Part shown: in pieces, positions 62,401-64,000 of the stretch
How the letters are laid out: each line of letters starts with the position of its first letter
Numbering within the stretch: the stretch's first letter is position 1
Assembly (NCBI GenBank): GCA_020650975.1
Contig: JAIPMN010000818.1
Coordinates: forward strand, 62,001 to 126,000
Length of the DNA: 64,000 bases
Source: Apostichopus californicus
Taxonomy: Eukaryota > Echinodermata > Holothuroidea > Aspidochirotida > Stichopodidae
Direction of reading: 5' to 3'
Notes under the pieces: model-generated
Database searches by the model: none
The model's input: only the letters and a program-made list of their open reading frames with translations
What the model was told of the DNA's origin: nothing
Program-made: the position numbers and the translations under genes

Positions 62401-64000
62401 GGAGTGTTACAATGGAAAGCATGAGTATTATATTCCATTCCTGAACCAATTTAACTTCTTCATATCAAAAGGTGGCTATATTGGCACAGGTATGCTTATG
62501 GAAGCATACACTGCTTTATCACATCAGTTCAGTTTATTCCAGTATAAATTTTAAACAATTCATAATAAGTACTCTTAGAAATAAAAATTAAGAACGAAAA
62601 TAGAAAGCAATACAAATTAAGAAAGTGAGTTGCTGGTTGTAAAAATGAAGTGTCAGAAGCATCAAAATAAGCACTTAAACTCATGTGAAACAAAAACAAT
62701 GTTCCATATGAATTTCTGATTTCATTCTTCATTTTGAGTTTGTTGGGCAAATTGTAAGCCTGTTAATTGAGTTTCTCTCCTACATATCATAGAAGCTCCA
62801 GATCATGAAGAACCGGAAGATGTTGAAGTTACTATTGAGATCATTGAGGAAGAATTACAGCCTGAAGAAAAAGAACCAGTTGAGGAGTATCCTGAAAGAC
62901 ACAGAGGACCTGCAGATGTTCCAGCAGAAGAGAAGCCCACTGAAGATGTTCCATATGTAACTGAGGTAGACACCACAAGGAAGCCTGAACTACCACAAGA
63001 AGTGGAGATCACCTTTCAAATTCCAGAGGAAACAATACCAGATTTACCCAAAGAAGAGGTACCACAAGAAGAGCTCCCAGAAGAAGACAAGCCAGAGGAA
63101 TTGTTCCGGGATACAGTGGAGTTAAGCATCGATGAGAAACCTTCTCTACCTCAGGAGATTCAGATAACTTTTGAAGTCCCAGAGGAAGACAAACCAGTGA
63201 CAGAAAGTCCTGTTAAAGAGTTCCCTGAGGAAGAGAAACCGTTAGTAAGTTTTGAAGAAACTGTTGAAGTAATGGTGGAAGAAACCCCAAAGCAGCCTGA
63301 AGAAGTTCAGATTACCTTTGAAGTTCCAGATGAGACAGAACCCAGAGAGTATCCGGAAGAGTATATTGTTCCACAAGAGCTGAAACCACAATATGAAGAA
63401 GTAGTCTTTCCCCAAGATGAATCTGTTGAGGAAACACCCTTGGAAGATACACAAGAGGTGCTTGAAACTACTGTACTACAAATAGAGAGAGAGCCGGCTC
63501 CATTACCATCACTTGAACTTATTATCTCTGTGCCAGAAGAACATCCTGCACCATATGAAGACATCCCAGAAGAAATACCAGAATTATATCCAGAGGAAGA
63601 GGTAGTTCTCCCCCTGGAACTTCAGCCTGAGTTTGAAGAAATCATATTCCCTGATGAGACGACCAAGGAAGAAACTCCTGTGAGCCTGAGGGATGATGTT
63701 TTGGAGAGAACTACTCTTGAAATTGAAAAGGAGCCTATGTCATTACCATCTCTTGAACTAATAATTCCTGTACCAAAAGAGATGCCAGTGCCTGTGGAGG
63801 AAATTCTTGAACCTGAAGACAAACCAGAGGATGAATTACCAGTTGAGAAGGTGCCATATGAAGAATTACCAAGAGATTTCCCTGTCGAGGAAACACCTGA
63901 CAAAGTACCTACAGAGGAGAAACCAGAAGAAGAAGTACAGGCAGAAGAGCAACCTAAAGTAGAGAAACCTGAGAAAGTAACACCAGTAGAAAAACTACCA
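8958..64000 (+). CDS. TTN: Titin/connectin-like giant muscle protein, 38 exons, 3' end beyond window
   Basis: This is a spliced gene assembled by hand. The coding exons are 8958-9063, 9228-9425, 9887-10174, 10592-10704, 11416-11514, 12217-12475, 12932-13223, 13945-14087, 14333-14505, 15479-15598, 17357-17455, 18707-18790, 20086-20304, 21111-21355, 21686-21899, 22481-22613, 22894-23059, 23617-23750, 24048-24105, 25014-25255, 25930-26073, 26296-26383, 27773-27953, 28543-28726, 29328-29447, 30375-33866, 35049-35206, 35878-36043, 36492-36641, 37454-37642, 42991-43305, 48476-49324, 49709-50043, 50506-50674, 51616-52269, 53097-60227, 60807-62186 and 62793-64000. They sum to 20,298 nt, exactly 6,766 codons, and phases match at every junction. 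The product has 22 I-set Ig domains, short helical motifs, an acidic unique region and a Glu/Pro/Val-rich PEVK-like spring. No kinase or Fn3 domain is seen, as expected for the N-terminal part of titin. An alternative is two neighbouring genes (palladin-like, then titin-like). Phase continuity and the lack of an obvious stop exon argue against that, but RNA evidence is absent. Confidence 0.85.
9228..9425 (+). CDS. Exon 2: second half of Ig1
   Basis: It encodes residues 36-101. The core Trp is in [12 protein letters not shown], and the F-strand motif is [11 protein letters not shown]. The exon is symmetric (phase 1-1), with donor AAAG|GTTAGC. It completes the first Ig domain and a short linker (QTKGSSQSP) to Ig2. 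Titin Z1 and Z2 are likewise joined by a very short linker. Confidence 0.85.
9887..10174 (+). CDS. Exon 3: Ig2 (titin Z2 / myopalladin Ig1-like)
   Basis: A single exon carries one complete I-set domain (about residues 105-197). The stretch [20 protein letters not shown] followed by a DDDAGKY motif resembles both titin Z2 (remembered DFQISQEGDLYSLLI) and myopalladin Ig1 (remembered LENSPDIHIVQAGNLHSLTI). Both core Cys are replaced (Val/Val), as in titin Z1-Z2. The role is predicted to be Z-disc anchoring. The exon is phase 1-1. Confidence 0.88.
10592..10704 (+). CDS. Exon 4: Pro/Gln/Glu-rich linker
   Basis: About 37 residues, disordered in character, with a run of five prolines ([11 protein letters not shown]). 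The acceptor is TTTTCTTCAG at 10591 and the donor GAG|GTAGGT. In vertebrate titin the Z-repeats lie at this point, between Z2 and Z3. I see no Z-repeat here. Confidence 0.75.
11416..11514 (+). CDS. Exon 5: Pro/Ala linker leading into Ig3
   Basis: 33 codons, phase 0-0, so it could be skipped without a frame change except that it carries the A-strand of Ig3 (SPPKFVK). The rest is Ala/Pro/Thr-rich linker. The donor is AAG|GTAGTT. Confidence 0.75.
12217..12475 (+). CDS. Exon 6: Ig3
   Basis: It encodes residues about 269-354. All I-set hallmarks are present: Cys in RLECVVKG, Trp in [16 protein letters not shown] and [12 protein letters not shown]. The domain is completed by the PPKFVK strand of exon 5. 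Phase 0 in, phase 1 out (GAAG|GTGAGT). Confidence 0.9.
12932..13223 (+). CDS. Exon 7: Ala-Pro-Thr repeat linker and first half of Ig4
   Basis: The 5' part is a tandem 9-base repeat (CCAGCTACA type, 12934-13018) encoding AP-x triplets, then a run of seven Pro, then a basic KPKKKT stretch. Ig4 begins at [16 protein letters not shown], with Cys in [10 protein letters not shown] and Trp in EITWYRDG. It ends in phase 2 (CAT CG|GTGAGA). Poly-proline next to Ig domains recalls palladin, where such stretches bind profilin/VASP-type partners. Whether that applies here is inference. Confidence 0.88.
13262..13586. mobile_element. hAT-type MITE in intron 7
   Basis: A 325-bp non-coding element is flanked by perfect 8-bp target duplications TTATAAAT (13254-13261 and 13587-13594). 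The ends are inverted repeats: CCGGGGTTCCCTAACT at the left, and CAGGGTTTCCCTAACT read on the other strand at the right. The interior repeats GGGGGTTCGTG words. An 8-bp duplication and CAGGGGTTCCC-type ends are typical of hAT transposons. With no transposase frame it is a non-autonomous copy. It begins only 38 bp after the donor of exon 7. The intact target duplication suggests a fairly young insertion. Confidence 0.9.
13945..14087 (+). CDS. Exon 8: second half of Ig4
   Basis: It encodes [20 protein letters not shown], then [20 protein letters not shown]. The F-strand Cys is replaced by Val. Phase 2 in, phase 1 out (GAAG|GTAAGC). Confidence 0.85.
14333..14505 (+). CDS. Exon 9: charged helix and [16 protein letters not shown] motif
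   Basis: About 58 residues. A highly charged helix ([19 protein letters not shown]) is followed by [16 protein letters not shown] and an acidic tail. It reads as a helical linker or protein-binding element rather than an Ig. Phase 1 in, phase 0 out with donor GAG|GTCAGT, which starts the series of phase-0 exons 10-13. Confidence 0.75.
14506..15478 (+). other. Intron 9, nothing notable
   Basis: 973 bases of AT-rich intron. A short repeated phrase GAGTGCCAGGAATAT occurs twice near 15030-15070. No extra FEKRL exon was recognised here. Confidence 0.45.
15479..15598 (+). CDS. Exon 10: FEKRL motif, copy 1
   Basis: It encodes [20 protein letters not shown] then a Ser-rich tail. The core [14 protein letters not shown] is close to the SSFEQRLMNEIEFR motif that I recall just upstream of Ig3 in myopalladin/palladin. 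Two in-frame acceptors exist, CGCAAAG at 15478 and TTAGAG at 15490; the first has the better pyrimidine tract. The exon is phase 0-0, 40 codons, with a rather weak donor GTATAA. Confidence 0.7.
15599..17356 (+). other. Intron 10 with minisatellite
   Basis: Intron between the first two FEKRL exons. Its 3' third is a 30-bp minisatellite, listed separately. The rest is AT-rich and featureless. Confidence 0.5.
16690..17240. repeat. 30-bp minisatellite in intron 10
   Basis: The core from about 16801 to 17190 repeats with an exact 30-base period, unit CAGCAGTATCTGTGACAGCA plus GACATGGTTA, degenerating at both ends. A two-unit higher-order pattern (GACATGTTTA unit followed by GAAATGGTTA unit) occurs at 16921-16980 and again at 17011-17070. 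Because 30 is divisible by three, long open frames appear on both strands. These are a by-product of the period and not genes. Confidence 0.93.
17357..17455 (+). CDS. Exon 11: FEKRL motif, copy 2
   Basis: It encodes [20 protein letters not shown] plus a basic tail ([12 protein letters not shown]). The phrase MSPFEKRLL is shared exactly with exon 10, so the two exons probably arose by duplication. Phase 0-0, 33 codons, with acceptor TTTATCAG and donor GAT|GTAAGA. Confidence 0.8.
17456..20085 (+). other. Introns 11 and 12
   Basis: 17456-18706 and 18791-20085 are AT-rich, with a C-run near 17602 and G-runs near 19325 and 19518. I looked for further FEKRL-type exons and recognised none, but an exon of 80-120 bases could be missed by eye. 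Confidence 0.4.
18707..18790 (+). CDS. Exon 12: FERRL motif, copy 3
   Basis: It encodes [20 protein letters not shown] and a short acidic end. [11 protein letters not shown] is the copy nearest to the myopalladin form. Phase 0-0, 28 codons, with acceptor TATTTTCAG and donor ATG|GTCGGT, which lacks the usual purine at +3. Confidence 0.75.
20086..20304 (+). CDS. Exon 13: divergent fourth motif and first half of Ig5
   Basis: It begins [19 protein letters not shown], a weaker relative of the FEKRL motif. A Glu-rich linker follows ([15 protein letters not shown]), then Ig5 opens at [18 protein letters not shown] with Cys in [12 protein letters not shown]. Phase 0-0 (GTT|GTGAGT). The motif-then-Ig order matches palladin/myopalladin. 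Confidence 0.88.
21111..21355 (+). CDS. Exon 14: second half of Ig5 (palladin Ig3-like) and linker
   Basis: It starts [28 protein letters not shown] and [14 protein letters not shown] parallel palladin/myopalladin Ig3 (remembered GTCSLHIE and GNYTIMAANPQGR). A linker of about 25 residues follows. Phase 0 in, phase 2 out (CAC AT|GTAAGT). Confidence 0.88.
21686..21899 (+). CDS. Exon 15: linker and first half of Ig6
   Basis: A basic linker ([18 protein letters not shown]) leads into [20 protein letters not shown], then [19 protein letters not shown]. Myopalladin Ig4 has RPHFLQAPGDMVAHEGRLCR then DCKVSGLPPPELTW by memory, a strong parallel. Phase 2 in, phase 0 out (AGG|GTAATG). Confidence 0.9.
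22481..22613 (+). CDS. Exon 16: second half of Ig6 (palladin Ig4-like)
   Basis: Across the junction with exon 15 the protein reads [19 protein letters not shown], followed by [20 protein letters not shown]. Myopalladin Ig4 has DASHKMLVRETGVHSLLI and GTYKCIATNKTGQNSFSL by memory. Phase 0 in, phase 1 out (GAAG|GTAAGC). Confidence 0.9.
22894..23059 (+). CDS. Exon 17: first half of Ig7
   Basis: It encodes [20 protein letters not shown], then [20 protein letters not shown]. This Ig follows Ig6 with almost no linker, as palladin Ig5 follows Ig4 (remembered VAKEVKKAPVILEKLQ). Phase 1 in, phase 2 out (TTC AG|GTTGGT). Confidence 0.9.
23617..23750 (+). CDS. Exon 18: second half of Ig7 (palladin Ig5-like)
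   Basis: It encodes [20 protein letters not shown], then [20 protein letters not shown]. The pattern D-x-GW-x-T-x-x-A-x-N-x-AG-x-V-x-C-x-A-x-L is a signature of palladin Ig5 (remembered DAGWYTLSAKNEAGIVSCTA); GW in place of the usual GxY is uncommon. Phase 2 in, phase 1 out. Confidence 0.9.
24048..24105 (+). CDS. Exon 19: short linker microexon
   Basis: 58 bases encoding [20 protein letters not shown]. The acceptor TTCTTTCCTTCAG and donor CAG|GTAAGG are strong, and phases 1 and 2 match exons 18 and 20. It is a proline-containing hinge between Ig7 and Ig8. Confidence 0.85.
24555..24635 (-). repeat. tRNA-like relic or tRNA-derived SINE head
   Basis: Read on the minus strand it begins GGGCTGGATAGCTCAGTTGT and continues TAGAGTGC, an almost perfect polymerase III A-box/D-arm. 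A loop CTTTCAA (anticodon position TTC) follows, then GGTGAGATTCC, a degraded B-box. The acceptor stem does not close, so it is unlikely to be a working tRNA. It fits the head of a tRNA-derived SINE or an old tRNA pseudogene. The 3' extent is not defined. Confidence 0.6.
25014..25255 (+). CDS. Exon 20: acidic linker and first half of Ig8
   Basis: An acidic linker ([16 protein letters not shown]) precedes [20 protein letters not shown], Cys in HFACRLKN and Trp in KVNWFKNG. The B-C region ([12 protein letters not shown]) replaces the common G-x-P-x-P turn, so this Ig is somewhat divergent. Phase 2 in, phase 1 out. Confidence 0.88.
25930..26073 (+). CDS. Exon 21: second half of Ig8
   Basis: It encodes [20 protein letters not shown], then [20 protein letters not shown]. 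Both core Cys are present in Ig8. The acceptor is ATAAAAG, with its pyrimidine tract somewhat upstream. Phase 1-1. Confidence 0.87.
26296..26383 (+). CDS. Exon 22: kettin-like linker
   Basis: About 29 residues, [20 protein letters not shown] then LEYDEALL. An amphipathic segment between successive Ig domains with hydrophobic residues and a -x-x-I-x-x-LE- pattern resembles the roughly 35-residue linkers of insect kettin/Sallimus, which help the protein lie along actin. The resemblance is from memory. Phase 1 in, phase 2 out (AAG|GTTTGT). Confidence 0.8.
27080..27355. repeat. Imperfect 137-bp tandem duplication in intron 22
   Basis: GTGTGTCATAATGATTAATG at 27114 recurs as GTGTGTCATAATGAATAATG at 27251. 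Shared neighbours include GACTTAACTGACCAGA and GACTTAATTGACCAGA. A third, more decayed copy may follow to about 27420. Confidence 0.7.
27773..27953 (+). CDS. Exon 23: first half of Ig9
   Basis: It encodes the end of the linker ([16 protein letters not shown]), then [20 protein letters not shown], Cys in [11 protein letters not shown] and Trp in RILWYRGD. Phase 2 in, phase 0 out (ACA|GTAAGT). Confidence 0.9.
28543..28726 (+). CDS. Exon 24: second half of Ig9 and linker
   Basis: It encodes [20 protein letters not shown], then [20 protein letters not shown], ending in a Pro/basic linker. F-strand Cys and Tyr are replaced (VIKMVAHN), as in several kettin-type Ig domains. Phase 0 in, phase 1 out (CCAG|GTAATT). 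Confidence 0.88.
29328..29447 (+). CDS. Exon 25: basic helical linker
   Basis: About 40 residues, [20 protein letters not shown] followed by [15 protein letters not shown]. It is charged and predicted partly helical, with no Ig features. Symmetric phase 1-1, so skipping keeps frame. It joins Ig9 to the giant acidic exon. Confidence 0.7.
29508..29770. repeat. 132-bp tandem duplication in intron 25
   Basis: ACATGATGGATGCATGACTA at 29508 recurs as ACATGAAGGATGCATGACTA at 29640. The ATGCATAATGC and GATTGCATGAC words follow in the same order in both copies. Confidence 0.75.
30375..33866 (+). CDS. Exon 26: 3.5-kb acidic Ser-rich unique region plus Ig10
   Basis: One exon of 3,492 bases (residues about 1368-2531). 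A basic start ([19 protein letters not shown] and [10 protein letters not shown]) is followed by about 1,060 residues very rich in Asp, Glu and Ser, with no recognisable fold. It contains a long Ser run at about 32733-32790 and a duplicated phrase ([17 protein letters not shown] and [18 protein letters not shown], about 32320 and 32558). Ig10 closes the exon, with [20 protein letters not shown] and a Trp in VEWYQDG. The exon is phase 1-1, so it can be included or skipped in frame. By position and character it is analogous to the extensible unique sequences or giant optional exons of titin (N2B, novex). I see no sequence match to those. Confidence 0.9.
33867..35048 (+). other. Intron 26
   Basis: 1.2 kb of AT-rich intron after the giant acidic exon. 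The frame reads on only a few codons past the donor. Nothing else is recognised. Confidence 0.45.
35049..35206 (+). CDS. Exon 27: linker and first half of Ig11
   Basis: It encodes [20 protein letters not shown], then [20 protein letters not shown]. The B-strand Cys is replaced by Ala. Phase 1 in, phase 0 out after the core Trp (WIK|GTACAC), the same split used in exons 33/34. Confidence 0.87.
35878..36043 (+). CDS. Exon 28: second half of Ig11
   Basis: It encodes [20 protein letters not shown], then [20 protein letters not shown]. The F-strand Cys is replaced by Ile, so Ig11 lacks both core cysteines. This exon is easy to miss because no long open frame or start codon marks it. It follows a clean acceptor (CCCTTTTCACAG). 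Phase 0 in, phase 1 out. Confidence 0.85.
36492..36641 (+). CDS. Exon 29: linker and first half of Ig12
   Basis: It encodes [20 protein letters not shown], then [20 protein letters not shown] and ACQVFGTP. The acceptor is TTTTTTTGGTATCTTTTAG. Phase 1-1. The domain is split in the B-C turn, earlier than in neighbouring Ig domains. Confidence 0.87.
37454..37642 (+). CDS. Exon 30: second half of Ig12
   Basis: It encodes [20 protein letters not shown], then [20 protein letters not shown]. Both core Cys are present across the domain. Phase 1-1, ending CAAG|GTGCGT. It is followed by a 5.3-kb intron. Confidence 0.88.
38172..38250. repeat. GAATGAATG microsatellite
   Basis: Runs of GAAT/GGAT tetranucleotides; simple sequence only. 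Confidence 0.85.
38371..38407. repeat. AAAT microsatellite
   Basis: About nine uninterrupted AAAT tetranucleotides. Confidence 0.9.
42991..43305 (+). CDS. Exon 31: Ig13, complete in one exon
   Basis: It encodes [20 protein letters not shown], then [20 protein letters not shown] and [20 protein letters not shown]. The acceptor TTCCCTCCCTTAG is strong. Phase 1-1. It sits isolated between two introns of more than 5 kb. The F-strand Cys is replaced by Val. Confidence 0.9.
45322..45395. repeat. Short tandem duplication, about 38 bp
   Basis: ATGCCCATTACCCTCTAAAA and ATGCCCATTACCCCCTAAAA, each followed by a CTGTCTTAAGCT or GTGTCTTAAGCT phrase, lie side by side. It is a local slippage or duplication event. 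Confidence 0.8.
47900..48262. mobile_element. Second hAT-type MITE, in intron 31
   Basis: A 363-bp element with inverted ends: CTGGGGTGGGCAACCT at the left and CAGGGGTGGGCAACCT on the other strand at the right. It is flanked by 8-bp target duplications CATTACCT (47892-47899) and CATTACTT (48263-48270), one mismatch. The inner sequence GGTCCGCGGGCCACATGCGG is characteristic of a widespread hAT end type. There is no transposase frame. The mismatched duplication suggests it is somewhat older than the copy at 13262. Confidence 0.9.
48476..49324 (+). CDS. Exon 32: acidic/proline linker with SH3-ligand motif, and Ig14
   Basis: About 283 residues. An acidic N-terminal part ([16 protein letters not shown]) is followed by a basic proline-rich part with [30 protein letters not shown] fits the class II SH3-binding pattern PxxPx[KR]. 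Ig14 starts at [20 protein letters not shown], with Trp in [10 protein letters not shown] and Cys in [13 protein letters not shown]. Phase 1-1. Confidence 0.9.
49709..50043 (+). CDS. Exon 33: Thr/Pro-rich linker and first half of Ig15
   Basis: A Thr/Pro-rich start ([16 protein letters not shown]) is followed by a mixed linker, then [37 protein letters not shown]. Phase 1 in, phase 0 out (AAG|GTGAGT). Confidence 0.88.
50506..50674 (+). CDS. Exon 34: second half of Ig15
   Basis: It encodes [20 protein letters not shown], then [20 protein letters not shown]. The F-strand Cys is replaced by Val. Phase 0 in, phase 1 out (AAAG|GTAAGA). Confidence 0.88.
51616..52269 (+). CDS. Exon 35: linker with first Thr/Lys repeat and Ig16
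   Basis: A 120-residue linker contains [20 protein letters not shown] then more Thr, a divergent member of the [14 protein letters not shown] repeat family that is amplified in exon 36. Ig16 follows: [60 protein letters not shown]. The acceptor is TTATTCCATTGAAG. Phase 1-1. Confidence 0.88.
53097..60227 (+). CDS. Exon 36: 7.1-kb exon, Ig17-Ig20, repeat linkers, PEVK-like spring, Ig21
   Basis: A single open exon of 7,131 bases (about residues 3527-5903). In order: a Thr/Lys linker; Ig17 (about 53260-53547); Ig18 (53612-53893); a linker; Ig19 (54219-54500); four copies of a repeat beginning [11 protein letters not shown] (54551-55490); a Pro-rich segment; Ig20 (about 56344-56633); a long Glu/Pro/Val-rich region with about 15 copies of [24 protein letters not shown] units (56679-59640); and Ig21 (about 59938-60220). 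The PEVK-like part is strongly acidic, with more Glu than Lys. By analogy with titin PEVK it should act as an entropic spring in the I-band. The acceptor is TTCACATTTCACAG and the donor CACA|GTAAGT. Phase 1-1. Confidence 0.92.
54551..55490 (+). repeat. Four-copy protein repeat, [11 protein letters not shown] / TRKTTKT / [10 protein letters not shown]
   Basis: Copies begin near 54551, 54779, 55076 and 55310. Each has an acidic part ([11 protein letters not shown]), a Thr/Lys part ([16 protein letters not shown]), a short acidic turn and [11 protein letters not shown]. Copies 2-4 are separated by [14 protein letters not shown]-type spacers that echo the VVEI phrase. It lies within exon 36. Confidence 0.92.
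58116..58838 (+). repeat. 195-bp near-identical tandem repeats within the PEVK-like region
   Basis: Units start at 58116, 58311, 58506 and 58701, exactly 195 bases (65 codons) apart, the last cut short. The last three are almost identical at the DNA level, silent positions included. More diverged units of the same family extend upstream to 56679 and downstream to about 59640. Confidence 0.93.
60228..62792 (+). other. Introns 36 and 37
   Basis: 60228-60806 (579 bases) and 62187-62792 (606 bases) have similar lengths and both sit at A|GTAAGT donors in phase 1, as expected if they descend from a duplicated exon-intron unit. Beyond that nothing stands out in them. Confidence 0.5.
60807..62186 (+). 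CDS. Exon 37: PEVK-like segment and Ig22
   Basis: 1,380 bases. The start ([20 protein letters not shown], later [13 protein letters not shown]) is echoed in exon 38. A Glu/Pro-rich spring follows. Ig22 begins [20 protein letters not shown] and includes [19 protein letters not shown] and [20 protein letters not shown]. Ig22 is nearly the same as Ig21 at the end of exon 36. Phase 1-1. There are no breaks or oddities. Confidence 0.92.
62793..64000 (+). CDS. Exon 38 (partial): PEVK-like segment, continues past the window
   Basis: Open to the last base with no stop, 1,208 bases. It starts [20 protein letters not shown] and [14 protein letters not shown], homologous to the start of exon 37. Units of the ERT/ETT-xxx-IEKEP type recur, for example [20 protein letters not shown] and [20 protein letters not shown]. 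By analogy with exons 36 and 37 it probably ends in another copy of the same Ig domain outside the window. The acceptor ATATCATAG is weaker than most. Confidence 0.88.

Noticed and set aside
1-64000. CRISPR arrays, operons, prokaryotic promoters or prophage
   Set aside because: The window is clearly intron-rich animal DNA; the tandem arrays lack the spacer-repeat structure of CRISPR.
1-64000. Retrovirus-like or Polinton-like elements
   Set aside because: I saw no paired long terminal repeats and no capsid, envelope or reverse-transcriptase-like frames.

Overview
The window reads as 64 kb of an animal nuclear genome. It is AT-rich and dominated by introns with canonical GT...AG borders, poly-pyrimidine tracts, microsatellites, minisatellites and hAT-type miniature DNA transposons. 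I find one protein-coding gene, on the + strand. Its start codon lies near 8958 and it runs off the right edge. I assembled 38 exons by hand from reading-frame continuity, splice borders and intron phase. They give at least 6,766 codons with no frame conflict. The product is a giant muscle protein of the titin/connectin class. Sequence texture and gene structure suggest a non-vertebrate bilaterian; an echinoderm or other marine deuterostome is plausible, but the window does not prove it.

Layout. 1-8905: upstream DNA with no convincing gene, a CpG-rich patch at 3300-3775 that may hold the promoter and a non-coding first exon, and several tandem repeats. 8906-29447 (exons 1-25): nine Ig domains of the Z-disc-like N-terminus. 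The first two resemble the titin Z1-Z2 pair (the second also resembles myopalladin Ig1). Then come Pro/Ala-rich linkers, a charged helix, three or four short FEKRL-type motifs each in its own phase-0 exon, and a three-Ig block that matches the C-terminal Ig3-Ig4-Ig5 of palladin/myopalladin closely. Kettin-like linkers follow. 30375-33866 (exon 26): a 3.5 kb acidic, Ser-rich, low-complexity exon ending in an Ig domain, recalling the extensible unique regions of titin. 35049-52269 (exons 27-35): six Ig domains with variable linkers, including an SH3-ligand-like proline stretch and Thr/Lys-rich segments; two introns here exceed 5 kb. 53097-64000 (exons 36-38): a 7.1 kb exon plus two homologous exons encoding an acidic PEVK-like spring with interspersed Ig domains and two families of internal repeats.

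How the parts fit: the N-terminal Ig and FEKRL segments would anchor the filament in the Z-disc or dense body, probably through alpha-actinin. The Ig chain and PEVK-like regions would give elasticity. The most interesting observation is that the module order of palladin/myopalladin (FEKRL motif, then three specific Ig domains) sits inside what is otherwise a titin gene. I rely on remembered sequences of human titin and myopalladin for this comparison; no alignment was run.
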